From: an uncultured Enterorhabdus sp.
GTDB lineage: Bacteria; Actinomycetota; Coriobacteriia; Coriobacteriales; Eggerthellaceae
DNA: 64,000 nt
Assembly: GCA_947649205.1 (NCBI GenBank)
Contig: CANSQM010000003.1
Coordinates: forward strand, 62,001 to 126,000
Direction: 5' to 3'
Made by a program: the position numbers and the translations under genes
In this document: one piece after another, positions 54,571-62,554 of the stretch
How the letters are laid out: each line of letters begins with the position of its first letter
Numbering within the stretch: position 1 is the stretch's first letter
The notes under the pieces: model-generated
The model's database searches: none
What the model was told of the DNA's origin: nothing
The model's input: the letters and a program-made list of their open reading frames with translations, nothing else

Positions 54571-57000
54571 TCATCGCTGCGCGCCCTCCCCCATGGCGGC
54601 TCTTCCCCAGCAAGGGGCAGGGCGGCGGCCTTCGAGGGCTAGCGCTCCACGAGATCGAGCAGCTCTTGGTGGGAGTGGATGCCGAGCTTCGCGTAGACGT
54701 GCTTCACGTGGGCCTTCACGGTGTTGCGCGACACCACGAGCGCCTCCTCGATATAGGCGCGGTCGCGGCCGCGGGCGAGCATGGCGAACACTTCGGCCTC
54801 GCGCGGCGTGAGGGAGAACTCCTCGGCGATGGTCGCGCAGCGGGCGGCAAAGGCCTCCTCGGCCGTCCGGGCCGCGGGCATCGGGGTCGTCGCCGGTCCG
54901 GTCCCGACTCCATCTCCCGAGGCCGCCGACGCTCCCACGGGCACCGGATCGATGCCGTCGATGACCCCGGCGAAGGTGAAGCGCTTCAGGCCGATGGTCA
55001 CGTAGGCGGCGAAAACCAGCAGCAGCACGGCGGGGATGGCCACTCCCAAGACCGGAGTGCTCGCTGCGGCGCCATTGACCAGCATGCCGGCAGCGGCGCC
55101 CGAGAGCGAGCCCAGAGACGAGATACCGTTGCCCCAGGCCACCGTTGTAATGGCGCCCAAGGGGTTGCGGGCGGCGATGGTGATGAGCGCCATCTGGGCA
55201 GCCATGACGAACAGCCCGTTGCCCGCGTTCAGAAGCGCTACGTCGGCCGCCCTCCCATCGACGACGAGCAGAGGTTGGGCAGCCAGAAGGAATCCGGCCA
55301 TCACCACAAGAGCCGACAGCTGCACCAGGCCATCGGCGGGAAAACGCCGCCGCGAGAAGACGACATAGAGTGCTACGGCTGCCGCCGGAGTCGTTGCCGG
55401 TGAGGTACAGGCCCTCGATGGGGTCGCCATCCTCGTTGCACGGGTGCATGTTCGTGTCGATGGTCACGCCGTCGAGCGTCGCCAGGAACCACGCGCCGGT
55501 GCGCACGCCGTAGAAGGGCGGCGTATCGATGGCCATAAGGCGGTGCTTCTCCTTGTAGTAGTCGGTGTCCTCGCCTGCCGCAGCCATCTCGTTGTAGTGC
55601 TTCCACGAGGCCACAGTGGTCTCCACGGGCAGGTTCAGCTTCTCGGCCAGCTCCTCCATGGTGTCGGCCTTTTGCACGTAGCCGTCCTCGATGAGCTTCT
55701 CGATCATGCCGTCCACCACGGCCATGGGGATGTTGTTCTTCGCCCCGTTGGGGAAGGGGAACAGGCGGCAGCAGCCCACCTCGTCCATGGCCTCGGCCTG
55801 CGCGGCGTGGTTCGCGTCCCAGATGTCCACGTAGGTCTGGTGCGGCTGCATGATGGTGGAGTGCAGCATGTAGTCGTAGGGGCCGCTCTCGTTGCAGAAG
55901 CGCTCGCCCTTCAAGCTCAGCTTCAGGAAGGGCTGCTCGCCGAACCAGAACCAGCGGCCGAGCACGCCGTCGCCGGCGTACTGGTCGGGGCGCACGCAGG
56001 CGCGGTTGAAGGTGCAGGCGGCGCCGAGCGGATCCATGGTGGCGCCGAGCCACAGGGCCGCCTTGATGCCGGAGCCGGTGGGGTTGCCGCCGCTTCCGGG
56101 GGCCGCGATGCGAATCTTCTGATTCCAGGCCTGACGGTCCTCCATCATCTCCAGGTTGTTGCCGTAGCCGCCGGTGGAGAGAATGACGCCGCGACTCGCG
56201 TTAATGCGCACGTAGCGGCGATCGCCTTGCACATCGCGGGCGATGACGCCGGTCACGCGGCCGGCCTCGTCGGTCTCGCACTTGACGAACTCGGTGTACC
56301 AGCGGGTCTCGGCGCCCTGCTCGGCGGCATAGGCCAAGATGGACTCGGCGAAGCCCCACTCCTCGTCCTCGGCCACCGCACTGGTCTTCTGGGGGCTGTG
56401 GCCCGTGGCGAAGGCCTTGTCGCGGCCCGGGTCGGAGGTGTCGCCCACGCCGCCCTCGAACTCCATGACCATCTTTCCGTCGCGCTGGATGATGTCGGTG
56501 AGCCAATCTACCATGGCGCCGGACTCATCGGCCCACAGCTTCACGAGGTCGTAGCTCACAAATCCGTTGGCGTAGCGGACGATATCCTCGACGGCCTCTT
56601 TCTTCTCGATGCGGAACTCGGGGAACTCGTCGAAGGAGGCCTGCTGCAGACGCGAGTCGATGGCACCGATGTCCTCGCGGACGTTGTGGGGCTCTCCCTG
56701 GCGGTCAATGCCGAGCACGCGCGCGCCGTTTTCCGCTGCCGATATCATGGCCGGGATGCCGCCGGTGCCCATACCCACGACGAGCACCTCGGTATCAATG
56801 GTCTCGGCGATCTCGGACTCTTCGATGACGGGCGGCGCGCCCAGCCAGGAGGGGCCGCCGAAGTCTCCGGCACTCGGGTTGGCCGGTGCTTCGGCCGCGT
56901 ACCCATGGCCGCATCCGGACAGCGCCGCGGCGGACAGGCCGCCCAAGGCCGCCAGGCCCGCGCCTTTGAAGAAGCTGCGGCGGGAAACGTTACTGGACAT
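54571..57000 (-). CDS. Tat-exported FAD reductase, C-terminus replaced by an out-of-frame tail after a deletion
   Basis: The frame is open for 809 codons but only residues 1 to about 540 are a flavoprotein: Tat signal (VSRRSFFKGAGLAALGGLSAAALSGC), FAD motif EVLVVGMGTGGIPAMISAAENGARV, and DPIEGLYLTGNDSGG. The intact homologue at 39166 continues with about 35 residues that end in the FAD-binding GFACGRT motif; here they are missing. The last ~270 residues are Arg/Gly-rich nonsense produced by reading the LuxR remnant in the wrong frame. Function is probably lost or altered. It overlaps the upstream cytochrome gene by 11 bp. Confidence 0.75.
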   Translation of the reverse strand: MSSNVSRRSFFKGAGLAALGGLSAAALSGCGHGYAAEAPANPSAGDFGGPSWLGAPPVIEESEIAETIDTEVLVVGMGTGGIPAMISAAENGARVLGIDRQGEPHNVREDIGAIDSRLQQASFDEFPEFRIEKKEAVEDIVRYANGFVSYDLVKLWADESGAMVDWLTDIIQRDGKMVMEFEGGVGDTSDPGRDKAFATGHSPQKTSAVAEDEEWGFAESILAYAAEQGAETRWYTEFVKCETDEAGRVTGVIARDVQGDRRYVRINASRGVILSTGGYGNNLEMMEDRQAWNQKIRIAAPGSGGNPTGSGIKAALWLGATMDPLGAACTFNRACVRPDQYAGDGVLGRWFWFGEQPFLKLSLKGERFCNESGPYDYMLHSTIMQPHQTYVDIWDANHAAQAEAMDEVGCCRLFPFPNGAKNNIPMAVVDGMIEKLIEDGYVQKADTMEELAEKLNLPVETTVASWKHYNEMAAAGEDTDYYKEKHRLMAIDTPPFYGVRTGAWFLATLDGVTIDTNMHPCNEDGDPIEGLYLTGNDSGGSRSTLCRLLAAAFSRRWPGAAVGSCGDGRIPSGCPTSARRRWEGGRRSASERGQRAVRHGCPDGAHHHRRPQPLGRHYNGGLGQRYLVSGLALGRRCRHAGQWRRSEHSGLGSGHPRRAAAGFRRLRDHRPEALHLRRGHRRHRSGARGSVGGLGRWSRDRTGDDPDARGPDGRGGLCRPLRDHRRGVLPHAARGRSVRHARPRPRPRLYRGGARGVAQHREGPREARLREARHPLPPRAARSRGALALEGRRPAPCWGRAAMGEGAQR
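54639..55430 (-). pseudogene. LuxR-family membrane regulator missing its N-terminal half
   Basis: From ~55385 the minus strand encodes VALYVVFSRRRFPADG, several membrane helices and a LuxR HTH (LTPREAEVFAMLARGRDRAYIEE, VSRNTVKAHVKHVYAKLGIHSHQELLD). The full-length homologue at 41195 has about 260 further residues before the matching AALWLLFSRSR. The nearest ATG (55430) lies inside the flavoprotein gene and gives an unrelated 18-residue start with no clear ribosome binding site. The HTH itself is intact, so a DNA-binding fragment might still be made, but the ligand-sensing part is lost. Confidence 0.75.
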
Positions 57001-57619
57001 TGGGGGCCTCCCATCCTTCGGGCAGCGTCAGGTCGTGGCACTCGTTGCACACGAGCACCTGGCTCTCGTGAATCTTATGGCAGTCGCCGCATTCCAGGGC
57101 CATGTCCTGATGGCTCGCATGGGGGTTGTACTTCTCGTCGTTGCCGGCAAATCCCCACAGGTTCGCGGTGATCTCGTCGAAGCTCATGCCGGCCGCGTGG
57201 TGGCACTCGGGCCGCGCGCAGAACTCCTCGTCAGCGAACTGCTTGCCGGTAGCCAGCATAGTGCCGTCTTCGGTCATGGGATAGTTGTCGGATACCCAGG
57301 CCATCGCCTCAGACACCTGGGTCGTCAGCTCCGCGGTGTGGCAGGCCAGGCAGTTCTCGCCGGCCTCGGCGTGGGCCGTCACGCCGTAGCGCGAATCACC
57401 CGAGTCGTAGGTTTCCACATAGTAGTCCATAGGACTGTGACAGATGGCGTTGCAGAAACTCGGCTGCTCGTGCCACACCCAGAACCCCGCACCGGCCACT
57501 ACGATGACGGCCGCCACCACGCCGGCGGCGATCCACCCGCGCCGGGAGCGCTTCTTGGGAGCGGGCGCGGCCCCATGCCCCGACGGGCCGGGCACCCCCT
57601 TTTCCTCGTCGATGCTCAT
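56990..57619 (-). CDS. Membrane-anchored multiheme cytochrome c (NapC/NirT/NrfH-like)
   Basis: 209 residues. Basic cytosolic start, one membrane helix (WIAAGVVAAVIVVAGAGFWVW, about 29-49), then five potential heme sites: CNAICH (56, CX3CH), CLACH (90), CARPECHH (134, CX4CH), CGDCH (177) and CNECH (191). Such proteins take electrons from menaquinol to a periplasmic reductase, here the flavoprotein whose gene starts 11 bp inside its end. The pair resembles cgr-type operons. The flavoprotein partner is damaged, so this cytochrome may be orphaned. Confidence 0.9.
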   Translation of the reverse strand: MSIDEEKGVPGPSGHGAAPAPKKRSRRGWIAAGVVAAVIVVAGAGFWVWHEQPSFCNAICHSPMDYYVETYDSGDSRYGVTAHAEAGENCLACHTAELTTQVSEAMAWVSDNYPMTEDGTMLATGKQFADEEFCARPECHHAAGMSFDEITANLWGFAGNDEKYNPHASHQDMALECGDCHKIHESQVLVCNECHDLTLPEGWEAPNVQ

Positions 57620-57691
57620 GCTCGCTTCCTCCCTTCCTTGTTTTGATAGAAACGGCAGACCCAGTGTGCGCCCAACGGAGGCGAAAAGCCA

Positions 57692-57708
57692 TTACCCCAG
57701 CGGGGTAA
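57692..57708. promoter_or_regulatory. Palindrome upstream of the cytochrome/flavoprotein operon
   Basis: TTACCCC-AGC-GGGGTAA is a perfect palindrome with 7-bp arms, 73 bp before the ATG, in the 381-bp divergent gap 57620-58000. A likely operator of the LuxR-type regulator now truncated at 54639. The remaining gap holds no gene I can support. Confidence 0.55.
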
Positions 57709-58000
57709 ACTTCGCGTTTAGCCTGGTGACGAAGGAACTCCCCCTGCAACGAATCACCCGAAACACTCCGCTTCCCCGATTGTTTCCAAATCGCCCTCCG
57801 ACCCCGCGCCCTCCTCGCCCACCAGATGCAGCGCCGCTGAAGGCGGCAAGAGTTCCCAGCGGCCACTTTCGCGGCCCGCTGTCAACGGAAGAAGCCGTAG
57901 CTTAATTATGAACAATTACTCGCCATTTGGAGGATTGCCGGGCGAGCGCGAGCACCCGCCATTAGAATACGGGGAAAACGACTTCGATTCGGGAGGCACC

Positions 58001-58873
58001 ATGGCCATTCGCATCATCGTGGACTCGTCGGCAGACATGGAAGAGGACTACGCCGCCGCCCATGGCATCACCATCATCCCCATGACCATCACCTTCGGCA
58101 CCGAGGAGTTCGCCGAGGGCGTCGACATCAGCCGCACCGAGTTCTTCGAGCGCCTCATCGAGAGCGACGAGCTGCCGCGCACGAGCCAGATTCCCCCCAT
58201 GGTGTTCCAGGACCTGTTCCAGGAGGCCGTGGCCGCCGGCGATACCGTGGTATGCGTCACGCTGTCGAGCCACATCTCGGGCACCTACCAGAGTGCGTGT
58301 ATCGCCGCGGCCCCCTTCAAGGAGTCGGTCTTCGTGGTGGATTCCGAGAACGCCACCGTGGGCGAGCGCATCTTGGTGGAGCGGGCCTGGGCCCTGCGCG
58401 ACGAGGGGCTTTCCGCCGCCGATATCGCCTACTGCCTCGATCAGGAGAAGAAGGACATCCGCCTCGTGGCGGCCCTCGACGGCCTGGAGTATCTGCGCCG
58501 TGGCGGCCGTATCTCCGGCGCGGCGGCGGCCATCGGCGGGCTTTTGTCCATCAAGCCCGTGGTGGGCGTGGTGGACGGCAAGGTGGTCGTGCTGGGGAAG
58601 GCCCGCGGGTCGAAGGCCTCGCGCTCCATGGTGTTCGAGGAGATCGAGAAGGCCGGCGGCATCGACTTCACGCGCCCGGTGTGGGTGGCCTACTCGGGCC
58701 TGTCCGATAAGATCGGCCGCAAGTACATCGCCGATTCCCTGGCCATCGCCGCGGAACAGGGCCTGATCGAGAGCCCCGACGCCCTGGAACTGCCGCTCAC
58801 CCTCGTCGGCGCCGTCATCGGCACCCACGTGGGCCCCGACGGCGTCGCCTTCGCCTTCTTCGCCCGAGAATAG
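58001..58873 (+). CDS. DegV family fatty-acid-binding protein
   Basis: 290 residues from ATG 58001, with GGGAGG upstream. Family features: IRIIVDSSADMEEDY, RTSQIPPMVFQDLF (SxxPS-like), VCVTLSSHISGTYQSA, VFVVDSENATVGERI, GLEYLRRGGRISGAAAAIGGLLSIKPV and VGAVIGTHVGPDGVAFAFF. DegV/FakB proteins bind fatty acids; FakB delivers them to FakA kinase. No fakA is adjacent. An intrinsic terminator follows. Confidence 0.92.
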   Translation: MAIRIIVDSSADMEEDYAAAHGITIIPMTITFGTEEFAEGVDISRTEFFERLIESDELPRTSQIPPMVFQDLFQEAVAAGDTVVCVTLSSHISGTYQSACIAAAPFKESVFVVDSENATVGERILVERAWALRDEGLSAADIAYCLDQEKKDIRLVAALDGLEYLRRGGRISGAAAAIGGLLSIKPVVGVVDGKVVVLGKARGSKASRSMVFEEIEKAGGIDFTRPVWVAYSGLSDKIGRKYIADSLAIAAEQGLIESPDALELPLTLVGAVIGTHVGPDGVAFAFFARE

Positions 58874-58899
58874 TGGGGGAACCTGCTCTTATCTAATAA

Positions 58900-58924
58900 A
58901 AGAAGCCCCGATAAGGGGCTTCTT
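58900..58924 (+). terminator. Intrinsic terminator after degV gene
   Basis: AAGAAGCCCC-GATAA-GGGGCTTCTT, 10-bp stem with A- and T-rich ends, 27 bp after the stop. Confidence 0.9.
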
Positions 58925-58940
58925 ACGTTTCACTGGTCGT

Positions 58941-59066
58941 TCGTAACGTCAGCGAGGGTCCGACAGGTGCCTGGAATTGCCCCGCCTTGGGGCCAAGTTG
59001 GCTTTGGCCAACGCCGTGCCCCAAACAAGGGGCAAGGCCAGGTGCCTGTCGGAGCCGCAGCGTCGG
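58941..59066. repeat. Branched hairpin element, copy 3 (between degV and efp)
   Basis: TCCGACAGGTGCCTGG (58959) pairs with CCAGGTGCCTGTCGGA (59038) through 16 bp with two G-U. Inside are GCCCC-GCCTT-GGGGC, TTGGC-TTTG-GCCAA and TGCCCC-AAACAA-GGGGCA. Left flank ACGTCAGCGAGGG and right flank GCCGCAGCGTCGGC match copy 1. The stems differ in sequence but not in design from copies 1 and 2. Confidence 0.75.
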
Positions 59067-59101
59067 CCGGTCCGTTCGTCCCGTCAGGGCGAACGGAACA
59101 C

Positions 59102-59665
59102 CTAGACGCGCTTGATGACGCGGCCGTCGCGGGTGTCGATCTGCAGGACGTCACCGATCTCGATGAAGGTGGGAACCTGCACCTCTTTGCCCGTCTCCAG
59201 GGTGGCCGGCTTCAGCGTGTTGGTGGCGGTGTCGCCCTTGAAGCCCGGCTCGGTGTGGGTCACTTCCAGCTCCACGAACATCTGGGGCTCCAGGCTGATG
59301 AGCTCGTCGCCGGCGTACAGCAGCGTGGCCTCGTCGTTCTCCTTTAGCCAGTCGGAGGCGCCCCCCACCATGTCGGCGGCGATGGGCATCTGCTCGAAGG
59401 TGTCGTTGTCCATGAACCAGTAGTCGGCCCCGTCGTTGTACAGGTACTGCATCTTCTTGGACTCCAGGCGCACGGAATCGAACTTCGTGCCGGCGTTGAA
59501 GGTGTAGTCCACCACGCGGCCGGTCTTGATGTCCTTGAGCTTGGTGCGCACAAACGCGCCGCCCTTGCCCGGCTTCACGTGCTGGAACTCGACGATGGTG
59601 CACATCTTGCCGTTGTTGATGATGCACATGCCGTTCTTGAAATCGGCGGTAGAAATGCTTGCCAC
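59102..59665 (-). CDS. efp: Translation elongation factor P
   Basis: 187 residues from GTG 59665, with GAAAGGAAA upstream. The start MASISTADFKNGMCIINNGKMCTIVEFQHVKPGKGGAFVRTKLK holds the site normally modified: K32 of E. coli corresponds to the loop VKPGKGGAF. The central and third OB domains (YNDGADYWFMDNDTFEQM, VELEVTHTEPGFKGDTATN, DVLQIDTRDGRVIKRV) are complete. EF-P relieves stalling at polyproline. Promoter at 59739. Confidence 0.97.
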   Translation of the reverse strand: MASISTADFKNGMCIINNGKMCTIVEFQHVKPGKGGAFVRTKLKDIKTGRVVDYTFNAGTKFDSVRLESKKMQYLYNDGADYWFMDNDTFEQMPIAADMVGGASDWLKENDEATLLYAGDELISLEPQMFVELEVTHTEPGFKGDTATNTLKPATLETGKEVQVPTFIEIGDVLQIDTRDGRVIKRV

Positions 59666-59738
59666 GGATGTTTCCTTTCATGCTCACGCGCCGCGGAAAC
59701 CCTTACGCTCGCACGTCGCGCCTGATTCAAACCGTTAC

Positions 59739-59767
59739 ATTATAGCCATCTTGCGGGCATTCCGCAA
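59739..59767 (-). promoter_or_regulatory. Sigma-70-type promoter of efp
   Basis: Minus-strand TTGCGG and TATAAT with exactly 17 bp between; start about 70 bp before the efp GTG. Confidence 0.75.
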
Positions 59768-59779
59768 AGAAAATATGGC

Positions 59780-60598
59780 TCAGCCCTGCTCCGCCAGGGA
59801 CGTCGCCGCCTCGTCAGCGCGCGAGCCAGCTCCGGCTCGCCACCGACGCGCCCCCTGGCGCACGCGGCCATAGAGGGCCATGTAGCCGTTCACCATCACC
59901 CCGGTCAGCGCCGCGCAGACCACCGTGCCCTCCCGCACGCCAGCGAGATGCCCCACGAAAGCCAGAGCGCACAGGACCGCCAGGGCCGCGCAGGACAGGT
60001 CGAAGCCCACCTTCACCGTGCCGAACCGGGCGCCGGTCTTGCGCACCACCGCCTGCACCACGGCCTCGCCGCAGTTCATCACCGTGCCCGACACCACCGT
60101 CATCACGATGCCCGCGGCGAGCACCGCCATGCCGACGGCCAGCCACAGCCACGAGGCAAGGTAGGTAGTCGGCGCAGACGCACCCAGCCGTTCCATGAAC
60201 CAGTCGATGCACAGCCCGAAGAACACCGAGATGGGAATCTGCCACAGGTCCACCAGCCGGAACTCCCGGCGCAGCAGGGCCACCTGCACCAACACGAGGA
60301 AGCACTGCCAGCCCAGCATGAAGGTGCCGAAGCTCACGGCGGGAAAGCCGAGGGCGAGCACGTTGGGCGTGGCGGAGATGGGAGAGTTGCCCAAATCGGC
60401 CTTCACGACCACGTCGATGCCCAGGGCCATGACCGCGATGCCCGCCAGCATGAGCGCGATGCGGCCGGCCAGAAATAGGGCAGCCCGGGGCGAGGGTCTG
60501 TCAGACGGATCGGTCGCGCAACCGGAGCGCTCGCGTCCCATGGATTTCCCCTTGGTCCGAATCTCGCTCCCCCGATTGATCTTCCGTTCCGTCATCAT
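59780..60598 (-). CDS. YczE/YitT-like membrane protein
   Basis: 272 residues. A basic cytosolic start and five or six helices: ALMLAGIAVMALGIDVVVKADLGNSPISATPNVLA, VSFGTFMLGWQCFLVLVQVALL, IPISVFFGLCIDWF, VLAAGIVMTVVSGTVMNCGEAVVQAVVRKTGARFG and VKVGFDLSCAALAVLC match the YczE group of small permease-like proteins. Function unknown; some lie near efflux operons, as here. It may read through into efp. Confidence 0.82.
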   Translation of the reverse strand: MMTERKINRGSEIRTKGKSMGRERSGCATDPSDRPSPRAALFLAGRIALMLAGIAVMALGIDVVVKADLGNSPISATPNVLALGFPAVSFGTFMLGWQCFLVLVQVALLRREFRLVDLWQIPISVFFGLCIDWFMERLGASAPTTYLASWLWLAVGMAVLAAGIVMTVVSGTVMNCGEAVVQAVVRKTGARFGTVKVGFDLSCAALAVLCALAFVGHLAGVREGTVVCAALTGVMVNGYMALYGRVRQGARRWRAGAGSRADEAATSLAEQG

Positions 60599-60647
60599 GT
60601 CCTCACCGTCCTTTCCGGCATCGCTTTCACTACGTTGACCTTTTCAG

Positions 60648-60656
60648 TTATAGCAC
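60648..60656 (-). promoter_or_regulatory. Extended -10 box of the yczE-like gene
   Basis: Minus-strand TG-C-TATAAC, the third TGCTATA extended -10 in this window; the -35 is not clear. Confidence 0.45.
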
Positions 60657-60676
60657 TGCACCCCCGCTGACACCCG

Positions 60677-60799
60677 TCAATTCCGGGAGCGGGAGGTACC
60701 GTCGCCAATTCCGAAAAGAGGCAGCCGCCGAGGTCGCCAGAACCGCCGCCCAGCCCCAAACGATCCGGAAGAGGCAACGCCGCGGACACCCGGAATTGA
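60677..60799. repeat. Perfect 11-bp inverted repeat enclosing 101 bp
   Basis: TCAATTCCGGG at 60677 and CCCGGAATTGA at 60789 face each other, in the 247-bp gap between the histidine kinase and yczE-like gene. A third AATTCCG lies between. No ORF inside. It might be a structured element or a trace of a mobile unit. Confidence 0.4.
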
Positions 60800-60845
60800 A
60801 GCGATACTGACGCGAAAGTTCGATGGCGCGGAGCAGCTTGAACGG

Positions 60846-61730
60846 CTAGTCGCGCAGGGTGATGGTGAAGCGGCTGTCGGCGAGAGAGGCCGTAAGGGTC
60901 ATGCCCTGGGCCCGCGCGAGGGCATCGGCGATGGCCAGGCCCAGGCCGCTGCCGCCCGTCCGACGCGAGGGGTCGCCGCGATAGAAGCGCTCGAAGAGGC
61001 GGCTCGCATCCAGGGCTTCCAAACCCTCGGCCTCGTTGGCGATGGTGAGCGTGAAACCGTCGGCCGTCGCCTCCTTGCGCAACGCGATCACCGGTGCCGC
61101 GGTGCCGTGGCGCAGGCAGTTCACGAGCGCGTTCTCCACGATACGGGCAAGGGCCTCGGGGTCGGCCGGAGCCACCACGTTCTCGTCCAGCTGCACGGTC
61201 GGCTCCCACTGCCGCTCGACGAAGGCCGGGTACAGGTCGGCCACGCAAGCGGCCACGGTCTCGCCCACATTCACGGGCACCACGACCAACTCACGGGCCC
61301 CATCATCGGCCTTGGCGTACTCGAACAGGGCATCCACGAGCCCGCGCATGGCCGTCAGGCGCTCGGCCGCTGCCGCGACGCACTCGTCGCGCTCCTTGTC
61401 GGTGGCGGCCATCCCGTACAGCTGCAAGTACCCCTGGGCGCCCGCGAGGGGCGTGCGCACGTCGTGGGAGAACGAGGCCAGGTTCTTCTGGAGCTGCCGC
61501 TTCTCCTCAGCCGCCCTGATGCGCACCGTCTCGATCTCATCGAGCAGCCCGTTGGCCTCCCGGGCCAGCTCCCGCGCCGCAGACGTAGGAAAGCGCAGGG
61601 TCAGCCGCTCCGCCGCCCGGGCCCGATAGGCCAGCACACGGGTCATCTCCCGCATCTGGCGCTCCGTCGCGACAACCCAACCCACGAACGCCACCGCCAG
61701 CGCCGCGCACAGCACACCCAACCAGATCAT
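60846..61730 (-). CDS. Membrane sensor histidine kinase
   Basis: 294 residues with one N-terminal membrane helix (MIWLGVLCAALAVAFVGWVV), HisKA with H89 in FSHDVRTPLAG, N-box ENALVNCLRHG and G-box GGSGLGLAIADAL. There is no extracellular sensor domain, as in intramembrane-sensing kinases that monitor an ABC exporter. It follows two ABC-2 permeases and an ATPase; the cognate response regulator is not in the window and probably lies beyond the right edge. Confidence 0.88.
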   Translation of the reverse strand: MIWLGVLCAALAVAFVGWVVATERQMREMTRVLAYRARAAERLTLRFPTSAARELAREANGLLDEIETVRIRAAEEKRQLQKNLASFSHDVRTPLAGAQGYLQLYGMAATDKERDECVAAAAERLTAMRGLVDALFEYAKADDGARELVVVPVNVGETVAACVADLYPAFVERQWEPTVQLDENVVAPADPEALARIVENALVNCLRHGTAAPVIALRKEATADGFTLTIANEAEGLEALDASRLFERFYRGDPSRRTGGSGLGLAIADALARAQGMTLTASLADSRFTITLRD

Positions 61731-61758
61731 CGTGCACCTCCCTCGGCGCTTCGTCCTC

Positions 61759-62553
61759 TCATAGCCGCTTCCTCCTCATCGCGAGCCAGCACGCCCCCAG
61801 CATCACCGCGAGCCACGGCAGCAGCGACAACACCTCGGCAATGGTGGGCGTGAAATCCCCGTAGCACAGGTGCATCAGTTGCAGCGGGGGCATCGATCCT
61901 ACCAGGGCGCCGGCAAGCTCTTCTCCGCCCCACATCCAGACAACGCCCATCAACCACTCGGGAACGGCGCCGGCTACCAAGACGGCCACCACGCCCCACC
62001 CGATGCGCCCCGTGGCCGCCACAGCCACCACGGCCACCAAAGCGCCTGTCACCGATGCCAGAATGAGCTGGAGGCCCCAGCGAGCGAAACGACCGGGACC
62101 GTCGAAGAGTTCGATGGATAGCGCCCCGTTCGGCAGAAGCGCCAACCACGCCGCCAGGACCGCAGCCATGAGGAACAACGCCGAGACAAAGGCCATGAGC
62201 AGCGCGGCACTTCCCACGTAGGCCCTGCGGAAGGAGGGGACCACGTCCAGCAAGCGGACGCCGCCGTACTTGAAATCATCGGCGAAGAACGCCGCTGCCA
62301 ACAGCGCCGTGAACATCGACAGTATCTGCGGCACCCAGAACTCCCCCAGCACCACCTCGGCGCCCACGCTCATGCTCGATCCCTCCGAAGCACCGCGCCA
62401 CGAAGGCAGGTTCCGATAGGCCCCCTGGCGCACGGCCTCCTCGCCCACCTGCGAGACGAACAGGAACACCAGGACGGAGAACACCATCAACAACCCCCAG
62501 AATGCCCGGTTGCGCACGAGCCGATAGAGCTGGGCTCGGAACAGGTTCACCAT
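61759..62553 (-). CDS. ABC-2 type permease (LanG/MutG-like)
   Basis: 264 residues, six helices: VNLFRAQLYRLVRNRAFWGLLMVFSVLVFLFV, EFWVPQILSMFTALLAAAFFADDFKYGGVRLLD, AALLMAFVSALFLMAAVLAAWLALLP and others. The start pattern matches the other permease 62555 (VNLFRAQLYRL versus ANLFRAQWYRL), as in lantibiotic-immunity or bacitracin-type pairs. Single-base spacing separates it from the upstream permease gene. It should form the channel with it. Confidence 0.82.
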   Translation of the reverse strand: MVNLFRAQLYRLVRNRAFWGLLMVFSVLVFLFVSQVGEEAVRQGAYRNLPSWRGASEGSSMSVGAEVVLGEFWVPQILSMFTALLAAAFFADDFKYGGVRLLDVVPSFRRAYVGSAALLMAFVSALFLMAAVLAAWLALLPNGALSIELFDGPGRFARWGLQLILASVTGALVAVVAVAATGRIGWGVVAVLVAGAVPEWLMGVVWMWGGEELAGALVGSMPPLQLMHLCYGDFTPTIAEVLSLLPWLAVMLGACWLAMRRKRL

Positions 62554-62554
62554 G

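Noticed and set aside
54571-55380. The last ~270 residues of the 809-codon flavoprotein frame as a new fused domain
   Set aside because: The composition is Arg/Gly/His-rich, and a different frame of the same DNA encodes LuxR helices and HTH; it is an out-of-frame read-through.
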